DNA of 64,000 bases from Lacimicrobium alkaliphilum (GTDB lineage: Bacteria > Pseudomonadota > Gammaproteobacteria > Enterobacterales > Alteromonadaceae), in the NCBI RefSeq assembly GCF_001466725.1, contig NZ_CP013650.1, forward strand, positions 4,154,001-4,218,000, written 5' to 3'. Below, in pieces: positions 58,164-64,000 of this stretch (within the stretch, counting starts at the first letter, position 1; every line of letters starts with the position of its first letter). The notes under the pieces were generated by a model that searched no databases, was not told the DNA's origin, and was given only the letters and a program-made list of their open reading frames with translations. The position numbers and the translations under genes were made by a program.

Positions 58164-58319
58164 TTACTTGATTTTGGCTTCTTTAAACATCACATGCTTG
58201 CGAATCTTGGGATCAAACTTTTTGATCTCCATTTTGCCAGGCATGTTACGTTTGTTTTTGTCTGTGGTATAGAAATAGCCAGTACCAGCAGTAGAAACCA
58301 GTTTGATTTTATCGCGCAT
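58164..58319 (-). CDS. rpmG: 50S ribosomal protein L33
   Basis: The 51-residue sequence [20 protein letters not shown]... ends [17 protein letters not shown] and matches bacterial L33. It lacks the CxxC zinc pairs seen in some paralogues. It follows rpmB by 10 nt and shares its promoter and terminator. Confidence 0.97.
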   Translation of the reverse strand: MRDKIKLVSTAGTGYFYTTDKNKRNMPGKMEIKKFDPKIRKHVMFKEAKIK

Positions 58320-58329
58320 GGGTTATTCC

Positions 58330-58566
58330 TTAGATTTTTTCGCCACGGGCACGGATATCAGTCAAAACTGCATCGATGCCTCTTTTATCAATAATGCGCA
58401 TACCTTTTGCGGTCAGGCGCAGTTTTACAAAGCGATTCTCGCTCTCAACCCAGAAACGGTGCGTTTGCAGGTTTGGCAGGAAACGACGACGAGTGGCGTT
58501 CTTGGCGTGCGAACGGTTATTACCTACCGCCGGACGCTTGCCAGTTACTTGACATACTCTGGACAT
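58330..58566 (-). CDS. rpmB: 50S ribosomal protein L28
   Basis: The 78 residues begin [20 protein letters not shown] after the initiator Met and end [17 protein letters not shown], typical of L28 and of the same length as E. coli. GGAG lies 8 nt before the ATG. Confidence 0.98.
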   Translation of the reverse strand: MSRVCQVTGKRPAVGNNRSHAKNATRRRFLPNLQTHRFWVESENRFVKLRLTAKGMRIIDKRGIDAVLTDIRARGEKI

Positions 58567-58651
58567 TGTTTGTCTCCAAATTACCTATAATTCAATCCTG
58601 GCTGGCTACAAGCTACCCAAACCAGTTCACGCTAGTGACAAGAGGGCGCAT

Positions 58652-58680
58652 TTTATACAGCAAAGCCACTTCTGAATCAA
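58652..58680 (-). promoter_or_regulatory. Sigma-70 promoter of rpmB-rpmG
   Basis: On the minus strand TTGATT (58680-58675) and TATAAA (58657-58652) are separated by 17 nt, about 85 nt before the rpmB start. The intervening leader has no gene. Confidence 0.65.
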
Positions 58681-58715
58681 CTCTTTTCCCGATCTATTCC
58701 TGTAATTAAGCCCAT

Positions 58716-59390
58716 TTATAGCAGGCCTCGCTCCGCAAATGACACGGCCACCCCGTCACCGATAACAAAATGATCTAAAACCCGGATATCCACCAGCGCC
58801 ATGGCATCGATGATCCTGCGGGTGATCTGTTGGTCGGCCTGGCTGGGTTCCGCCACCCCGGAGGGATGGTTATGGGCCAGAATGACCGCCGCCGCATGCA
58901 GATCCAGAGCCGTCTTAACCAGTACCCGCGGATAAACTGAGGCCGCATCAATGGTGCCCTGAAACATAGGTTTAAAGGTTATCAGGCGGTGCTGGGAATC
59001 CAGTAATAACATGGCAAACAGCTCATTGGGTTCATCCCGCATGCGACTGATCAGATAGGCCCTGGTATCCTCAGCACTGGTAAAGGCCTGCTCACGCTGA
59101 AGCGCCTCCGCCAGATAACGGCGTGCCATCTCCATCACCGCCTGTAACTGCACATATTTTGCCTGACCAAGGCCTTTAGCACTACAAAACTCATGCTGCT
59201 TAGCTGAGACCAGGGCTCGCAGGCCGCCAAAACGGTTTAACAGCTGACGGGCCAGATCCACGGCGTTAGTGCCTGCTACACCCGTGCGCAAAAAGATTGC
59301 CAGTAATTCAGCATCGGACAATGCCTGAGGCCCCTGCTCCAGTAATTTCTCTCTTGGCCTCTCCCGCTGCGGCCACTGTTGAATACGCAT
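58716..59390 (-). CDS. radC: DNA repair family protein RadC (JAMM domain)
   Basis: A 224-residue protein from the ATG at 59390, which AAGGAG precedes by 7 nt; an upstream GTG is too close to that site. It has an N-terminal helix-hairpin-helix region ([25 protein letters not shown]) and a C-terminal JAMM/MPN+ metal site [14 protein letters not shown] with His173, His175 and Asp186. A DNA-repair role is historical and uncertain. Confidence 0.94.
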   Translation of the reverse strand: MRIQQWPQRERPREKLLEQGPQALSDAELLAIFLRTGVAGTNAVDLARQLLNRFGGLRALVSAKQHEFCSAKGLGQAKYVQLQAVMEMARRYLAEALQREQAFTSAEDTRAYLISRMRDEPNELFAMLLLDSQHRLITFKPMFQGTIDAASVYPRVLVKTALDLHAAAVILAHNHPSGVAEPSQADQQITRRIIDAMALVDIRVLDHFVIGDGVAVSFAERGLL

Positions 59391-59484
59391 ACCCACTCTC
59401 CTTGAAGGTTTATACCAATGACTTATCCCCTAACCGGCTCTTTAATGATAGGCTAAGAGCAAATCGCTAACCTGCTTTATTGAT

Positions 59485-60687
59485 ATGACTTCCCTGACAG
59501 GTAAAAAAGTACTGCTGGGTATCACGGGCGGCATCGCCGCTTACAAGACCCCAGACTTAGTCCGTAAGCTCAAAGCAAAAGGCGCACAGGTACGGGTTGT
59601 GCTGACCGCCTCGGCAAAAGAGTTTGTCAGCCCGCTGGCGCTGCAGGCTGTATCAGGTTTACCGGTATCCACCGAGCTGCTGGATCCTGCCGCTGAAGCC
59701 GCGATGGGTCATATTGAGCTGGCCAAATGGGCGGATATCATTCTGGTTGCCCCTGCCAGTGCTAATTTTATTGCCCGCCTGAGTGCCGGTATGGCCGATG
59801 ACCTGTTGACAACACTATGCCTGGCCAGCAGTGCTGAGCTGGTCATCGCTCCGGCCATGAATCAGCAGATGTATAAAGCCAGTGTGACTCAGCATAATCT
59901 TGAGCTGTTACGCTCCCGTGGCATCAGCCAGTTAGGCCCCGCTGAGGGCGAACAGGCCTGTGGTGATAACGGCCCGGGACGTATGCCGGAGCCACAGGAA
60001 CTGGCTGATGCGCTGGAACAGCCTGCCAGGCCAGGCTCACTCACAGGGCGATGCGTAATGATTACCGCAGGGCCGACCCGCGAAGCCATTGATCCGGTGC
60101 GCTATCTGAGCAACCACAGCTCCGGAAAGATGGGCTATGCGCTGGCACAGGCCGCCGTCGAAGCCGGCGCCAGAGTCATTCTGGTCAGTGGTCCGGTTGC
60201 CCTGAACGCTCCCCCTGGCTGCGAACGACTATCAACCCAGAGTGCGCAGCAGATGCACGATGCCGTAATGCAACGCATTTCAGAAGTGGATATCTTTATT
60301 GGGTGCGCGGCGGTATCCGACTATCGCCCGGCTGTCTGTGAAGATCAGAAGATCAAGAAAACAGACAGTGATAAGTTAACCCTTACTTTAATTAAAAACC
60401 CCGATATACTTGGCGATGTTGGGGCACTGGCAGATCCTCCCTTCACCCTGGGTTTCGCTGCAGAAACACAACAAATTAAACAGTATGCGCAGCGTAAACT
60501 GGCAGCAAAAAAACTGGATATGATTGCAGCAAACGATGTATCCAAGCAGAATGTTGGCTTTAACAGCGATATCAATGCGCTCAGTGTTTACTGGGAAACA
60601 GGGGAGGCAGTATTGCCGGTTGCAGATAAGTTACACCTCGCCAGACAGCTTATTGAGTTAGTCGCAGAAAAATATAAAGAAAAATAA
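59485..60687 (+). CDS. coaBC: Bifunctional phosphopantothenoylcysteine decarboxylase/synthase
   Basis: Performs two consecutive steps of coenzyme A synthesis. In 400 residues, the CoaC flavin domain (1-190) has [10 protein letters not shown], His76 in [19 protein letters not shown] at 123-130 and the Cys159 loop [10 protein letters not shown]. The CoaB domain follows with [21 protein letters not shown] and VSDYRP. It is followed after one base by dut, as in E. coli. Confidence 0.97.
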   Translation: MTSLTGKKVLLGITGGIAAYKTPDLVRKLKAKGAQVRVVLTASAKEFVSPLALQAVSGLPVSTELLDPAAEAAMGHIELAKWADIILVAPASANFIARLSAGMADDLLTTLCLASSAELVIAPAMNQQMYKASVTQHNLELLRSRGISQLGPAEGEQACGDNGPGRMPEPQELADALEQPARPGSLTGRCVMITAGPTREAIDPVRYLSNHSSGKMGYALAQAAVEAGARVILVSGPVALNAPPGCERLSTQSAQQMHDAVMQRISEVDIFIGCAAVSDYRPAVCEDQKIKKTDSDKLTLTLIKNPDILGDVGALADPPFTLGFAAETQQIKQYAQRKLAAKKLDMIAANDVSKQNVGFNSDINALSVYWETGEAVLPVADKLHLARQLIELVAEKYKEK

Positions 60688-60688
60688 T

Positions 60689-61144
60689 ATGCACAAGATA
60701 GATATTAAAGTACTGGATCCACGCATTGGTGACACCTTCCCTCTGCCGGATTACGCCACACCAGGCTCCGCAGGCATGGATTTGCGGGCTTGCATCGACG
60801 CACCATTAACCCTGGAGCCGGGTCAGACCGAATTGATCGGCACCGGCATTGCCATCCATATCGGTGATCCCGGGATCTGCGCCACTATCCTGCCACGTTC
60901 GGGTTTAGGGCATAAACATGGCATCGTTCTGGGTAACCTGGTGGGACTGATCGACTCAGATTATCAGGGCCAATTGATGGTGTCGGTGTGGAATCGCAGT
61001 CATCAGGACTTTGTGATTCAACCCGGTGACCGTATCGCTCAGTTAGTGATGCTGCCGGTCATCCAGGCCAACTTCAGCATAGTCGATGACTTTGACTCCA
61101 GTGAAAGGGGTCAGGGTGGTTTTGGCTCTTCTGGTCGTAACTAA
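60689..61144 (+). CDS. dut: dUTP diphosphatase
   Basis: Trimeric enzyme hydrolysing dUTP to dUMP. The 151 residues show all five motifs: [38 protein letters not shown] and the C-terminal [10 protein letters not shown] that closes over the active site. It forms a probable operon with coaBC and slmA. Confidence 0.98.
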   Translation: MHKIDIKVLDPRIGDTFPLPDYATPGSAGMDLRACIDAPLTLEPGQTELIGTGIAIHIGDPGICATILPRSGLGHKHGIVLGNLVGLIDSDYQGQLMVSVWNRSHQDFVIQPGDRIAQLVMLPVIQANFSIVDDFDSSERGQGGFGSSGRN

Positions 61145-61156
61145 CGGAAAAGCATT

Positions 61157-61747
61157 ATGGCTGCCACAAAAAGAACGAATCGTCGCGCACAAATTCTGCA
61201 ATCTCTGGCCAGTATGCTGGAAACCAGCCCTGGACAACGCATTACCACTGCAAAGTTAGCGGCCGAAGTTGGGGTATCTGAAGCGGCGCTTTATCGCCAC
61301 TTTCCCAGCAAAGCCCGGATGTTTGAGGGCTTAATTGAATTTATTGAAGAGGCGCTGTTTTCCCGTATCAATAAAATCCTCGAAGAGGAAAAAGATGCCA
61401 CAGTGCGTTGCCAGCATATATTGCATCTGTTTTTAGGCTTCTCTGAACGCAACCCCGGTATCACCCGCATTCTCAACGGGGATGCCCTGATGGGCGAACA
61501 GGATCGGTTGCGTACCCGCATCGCTCAGTTATTTGAGCGTCTGGAAACCCAGTTAAAGCAAGTGCTCAGGGAACGTAAACTGCGCGAAGGCAAAGCCATG
61601 GCTATCGATGAGAGTCAGGTCGCCAGTATTTTAATCTGCTTCGCCGATGGCCGGATTAACCAGTTTATCCGCAGTGAGTTCCAGCGCCGTCCCACTGAGG
61701 GCTTCGCTGAACAGTGGCAGTTTATCCGTAATAGTTTCTTTAACTAA
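61157..61747 (+). CDS. slmA: Nucleoid occlusion factor SlmA
   Basis: TetR-family DNA-binding protein that blocks FtsZ assembly over the nucleoid. In 196 residues the helix-turn-helix [36 protein letters not shown] spans about residues 30-65. The C-terminal dimer domain has [21 protein letters not shown] and [18 protein letters not shown], both SlmA-specific. The dut-slmA order is conserved in gammaproteobacteria. Confidence 0.96.
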   Translation: MAATKRTNRRAQILQSLASMLETSPGQRITTAKLAAEVGVSEAALYRHFPSKARMFEGLIEFIEEALFSRINKILEEEKDATVRCQHILHLFLGFSERNPGITRILNGDALMGEQDRLRTRIAQLFERLETQLKQVLRERKLREGKAMAIDESQVASILICFADGRINQFIRSEFQRRPTEGFAEQWQFIRNSFFN

Positions 61748-61780
61748 GTTTGACTTCGGGCGCTGATTCACTACTCTAGA

Positions 61781-61798
61781 TGAGAATGAATATTCTCA
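61781..61798 (+). promoter_or_regulatory. Operator-like palindrome upstream of TetR gene
   Basis: TGAGAAT-gaat-ATTCTCA is a perfect 7-bp inverted repeat ending 9 nt before the start codon of the TetR gene, a usual position for self-repression. Confidence 0.55.
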
Positions 61799-61807
61799 GG
61801 TGCCATT

Positions 61808-62377
61808 ATGCCAAGAAAAGCGCTCTATAATGTTGCCCAGGTGCTGGATCAGGCGGTCGATGTACTGCTGGAGCATGGTTTTCACGGCGCAATAATGGAC
61901 GAGATCATAGCCCGTACTGACTTTAATCGCCGGGCCTTCTATCTGGAGTTCGGCAGTAAACAACAGTTTCTGTATCAGGTACTGGAACATTATCAGCAAC
62001 AGAAACTGGCACCGATTATCTCTCACCTCACCGAAAACCAGGGCTTGCACTCGATACAGGCTTTCTTTGAAGATTATGTGGCTCTGGTAAAGGGACGGGG
62101 ATGCCTGTTGATTAATTGTATTGCTGAACTGGGTGTGGATGATGCCAGGATCCGCGAAATAGGGCGCCATTATCTGGATAATCTGCAGATCAGTTTTATC
62201 GGTTGCCTGGAGCGGGCCATAAGACACGAGCAGATCCGCGCAGATATCCAGATAGAGTCTACCGCGCTGCAACTCACCTGTTATGTTCAGGGCTTTGCCA
62301 TCAACGGCATTCTCGCCGGTCAGACTGATGAGCTGAATCTGGCCACTCAGGCTTTGCTTGGCCCGCTTGCACGGTAA
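61808..62377 (+). CDS. TetR family transcriptional regulator
   Basis: A 189-residue regulator with an N-terminal helix-turn-helix (MDEIIARTDFNRRAFYLEFGSKQQFLYQVLEHY over about residues 30-62) and a ligand-binding C-terminal domain (GCLLINCIAELGVDD, NGILAGQTDELNLA). The ligand and targets are unknown; the palindrome just upstream suggests self-control. No transporter or enzyme gene is co-transcribed on its strand before the DUF1820 gene. Confidence 0.88.
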   Translation: MPRKALYNVAQVLDQAVDVLLEHGFHGAIMDEIIARTDFNRRAFYLEFGSKQQFLYQVLEHYQQQKLAPIISHLTENQGLHSIQAFFEDYVALVKGRGCLLINCIAELGVDDARIREIGRHYLDNLQISFIGCLERAIRHEQIRADIQIESTALQLTCYVQGFAINGILAGQTDELNLATQALLGPLAR

Positions 62378-62466
62378 TGAGGTGCGACAATCAAGCTTGG
62401 CTAGAATGCATCGCAGAGTTAGAATTCGCACCCTGTTAACTTGCCTTTTAGCATTAAGCCAGTTTT

Positions 62467-62790
62467 ATGACCAATCCTAAGCACTTATATAAAGTCCAGT
62501 TTATCAGTAACGCCGAGCACTACGAAGTCTATGTGCGCGAGGTCAGTCAGGGTGCGATGTTTGGCTTTATCGAGATAGCCGACTTTGTCTGGAACACGCA
62601 AAGTTCTGTGGTCGTGGATCCCGGCCAGGAAAAGCTGAAATCTGAGTTTGAATCGGTCACCCGCACCTATATCCCGATGCATAATGTACTGCGTATTGAT
62701 GAAGTGAAAAAACAGGGCACTGCAAAGATTTCTGAGCTGTCCGAGAAAGTCACCCGTTTCCCTAAGCCGGTGTACACCCCGAAAAAATAA
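62467..62790 (+). CDS. DUF1820 family protein
   Basis: A 107-residue cytoplasmic protein with LYKVQFISNAEHYEVYVREV, GFIEIADFVWN and RTYIPMHNVLRIDEV, the DUF1820 core found across gammaproteobacteria. Function is unknown. CGACAGGC (62796-62803) with GCCTGTCG (62810-62817) forms a hairpin after its stop. Confidence 0.88.
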   Translation: MTNPKHLYKVQFISNAEHYEVYVREVSQGAMFGFIEIADFVWNTQSSVVVDPGQEKLKSEFESVTRTYIPMHNVLRIDEVKKQGTAKISELSEKVTRFPKPVYTPKK

Positions 62791-62795
62791 ATCAT

Positions 62796-62817
62796 CGACA
62801 GGCAAAACAGCCTGTCG
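62796..62817 (+). terminator. Hairpin after DUF1820 gene
   Basis: An 8-bp perfect stem with the loop aaaaca begins 6 nt after the stop codon. The T tract expected of an intrinsic terminator is missing, so strength is doubtful. Confidence 0.5.
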
Positions 62818-62919
62818 CTGCCTGCGTACCATCTGCCTCACAAATCACCTGTTGATGATACACTTCACAGCAAGATTGCCTTATGCTGGTCGGGGTAACT
62901 ACATTACAGGCAAAAAACC

Positions 62920-64000
62920 ATGTTAAAAGCACTTTTGGCAGGACTATTCCTGATTCTGACGGCAAGCGTTTCGGCAAACCAGAAACTGGATAGCCTGCTC
63001 GATGAGATCTGGCAATTTGAACTTCGTATCAATCCGACCATGGCCACTTCCCGGGGCGTGCATCAATACGACCACCTGCTCTCGGATGTCTCTGCTGAAG
63101 GCTTAAAAGCGCAGTATCAGCAGGCCAAAGCTTATCTTCAACAACTGGATAAACTGGCCGGGCAGGATTTAAATAAACAGGATCAGATCAGCCTGCAGAT
63201 GCAACGCCGTCGCTTGCAGGAAATGGTGGACTCCTATGACTACAACGCTCATTACATGCCCATTACTTCAGAGTATGGCTTTCACAGTGGCCTGGCCTTC
63301 CTGACCCGCACCAGTAAATTCAATACGGTCCAGGACTATGAAAACTATCTGACCCGGCTGACTGCCTTCGAGGACTACTTTAATCATCAGATAAGCTGGA
63401 TGCGCAAGGGGCTGGAAACCGGCCTGACTCAACCCAAAGTGGTATTAAAAGACTTTGAAAAAACTGCCCTGGCCTTTGTTCATGATGATGCCACACAGAG
63501 TCAGTTTTACAGCCCCTTCAGTACTATGCCTGCTGCGATAAACAGCAATAAACAGGCTGCACTGCAGGAACAGGCAAAGAAGGTCATCAGCAACACTGTG
63601 ATGCCCGCTTATCAGCAGTTTTATGACTTTCTGGTCGAAGAGTACATTCCCGGGGCCAAAGAGGATATAGCGGCTAAGTCCTGGCCAAAGGGTGCAGAGT
63701 ATTATGAAAATCGCGCCCGCTATTACACCACGTTGGACATGAGCTCTGAAGAAGTCCATCAACTGGGCCTGCAGGAAGTCAAACGTATTCGCGAAGACAT
63801 GCAACAGGTTATCGATGAAGTTGGCTTTGAAGGCAGTCACGCCGATTTTGTGCATTTTCTGCGCACCGATCCGCAGTTCTACGCCAAATCCGCTATGGAG
63901 CTGATCAAAGAGGCCACCTACTTATCCAAAAAAATCGATGCCCTGTTGCCCAAATTATTCTATAAGCTGCCACGTACTCCCTATGGCGTAGCGCCGGTAC
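62920..64000 (+). CDS. DUF885 family secreted protein, 5' part (partial)
   Basis: The frame from the ATG at 62920 runs off the right edge after 360 codons. A signal peptide (ALLAGLFLILTASVSA) is followed by LLDEIWQFELRINPTMATSRGVHQYDH over residues about 23-50, the N-terminal signature of the DUF885 family (PF05960), then MQRRRLQEMVDSYDYNAHY and MSSEEVHQLGLQEVKRIRED. Family members are predicted zinc peptidases; their HExxH motif would lie beyond the window. AGG at 62908-62910 is a weak ribosome site. Confidence 0.85.
   Translation, partial: MLKALLAGLFLILTASVSANQKLDSLLDEIWQFELRINPTMATSRGVHQYDHLLSDVSAEGLKAQYQQAKAYLQQLDKLAGQDLNKQDQISLQMQRRRLQEMVDSYDYNAHYMPITSEYGFHSGLAFLTRTSKFNTVQDYENYLTRLTAFEDYFNHQISWMRKGLETGLTQPKVVLKDFEKTALAFVHDDATQSQFYSPFSTMPAAINSNKQAALQEQAKKVISNTVMPAYQQFYDFLVEEYIPGAKEDIAAKSWPKGAEYYENRARYYTTLDMSSEEVHQLGLQEVKRIREDMQQVIDEVGFEGSHADFVHFLRTDPQFYAKSAMELIKEATYLSKKIDALLPKLFYKLPRTPYGVAPV

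Noticed and set aside
61796..62431. 211-residue minus-strand frame opposite the TetR gene
   Set aside because: The plus strand has a clear TetR helix-turn-helix, start and operator; the antisense frame shows no domain.

Overview
The window is chromosomal DNA from a gammaproteobacterium, most likely a member of the Alteromonadales/Alteromonadaceae. Protein sequences read like Alteromonas/Bowmanella/Lacimicrobium-type homologues. Gene order mixes blocks shared with Escherichia coli and Shewanella (yrfG/nudE, yheU-yheT-yheS-yheV, slyX-fkpA, greB-tex, bioH/gntX/nfuA, plsB/lexA, ubiCA, glpG-glpE, kbl-tdh, waaA-coaD-mutM, rpmBG-radC-coaBC-dut-slmA) with an aa3/caa3-type cytochrome oxidase locus typical of marine gammaproteobacteria. 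The genus call is inference. I saw no rRNA, tRNA, CRISPR array, prophage or intact IS transposase.

Layout. (1) 1-10556: a nearly complete type II secretion operon, gspC (3' end only) to gspN, with most genes overlapping by 1-20 nt. (2) 10571-17375: housekeeping block with yrfG, nudE, a cysQ split by a one-base frameshift, a YceI-like protein, yheU, yheT, an unannotated 39-residue membrane peptide gene, a TIGR02444-type gene, the ABC-F gene yheS, and yheV. (3) 17376-22928: a degenerate dispersed repeat, slyX, a WD40 lipoprotein, fkpA with a clear terminator, a 357-bp non-coding stretch, greB and tex. (4) 22956-24212: a SprA-type putative metalloprotease and a small protein with a flagellar-hook-like tail, followed by a 273-bp element with 22-bp perfect terminal inverted repeats (MITE-like). 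(5) 24546-31859: bioH, gntX, a large M14 peptidase, nfuA with an IscR-like palindrome, a MATE exporter and a polysaccharide deacetylase. (6) 31869-40229: cytochrome c oxidase structural and assembly genes: ctaC-ctaD-ctaG-ctaE, a divergent DUF2909 gene, then surf1, a Sco-like gene, ctaA, ctaB and sco. (7) 40551-49098: lexA with two SOS boxes, plsB, ubiA, ubiC, an orphan FliL-like gene, glpG, glpE, tdh, kbl. (8) 49299-56169: envelope cluster with waaA, a lipoprotein, a GT4 glycosyltransferase, kdkA, a Wzi-family porin-like protein, a glycerol-3-phosphate cytidylyltransferase and a CDP-glycerol glycerophosphotransferase. (9) 56215-64000: coaD, mutM, rpmG/rpmB, radC, coaBC, dut, slmA, a TetR regulator with an operator-like palindrome, a DUF1820 gene and the 5' part of a DUF885 gene.

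How the genes work together. GspC-N build the secretin, ATPase, platform and pseudopilus of one secreton; no prepilin peptidase gene is present here, so PilD from a pilus locus must process the pseudopilins. The oxidase block supplies subunits I-III plus copper delivery (Sco, CtaG), heme A synthesis (CtaA, CtaB) and SURF1. The envelope cluster combines Kdo transfer and Kdo phosphorylation with enzymes that make and transfer CDP-glycerol-derived phosphoglycerol, suggesting a phosphoglycerol-decorated LPS core or capsule. The most noteworthy non-genic items are the MITE-like element, a diverged relic of one of its ends in the leader of ctaA, the dispersed repeat at 17.4-17.6 kb, and the nfuA upstream palindrome.
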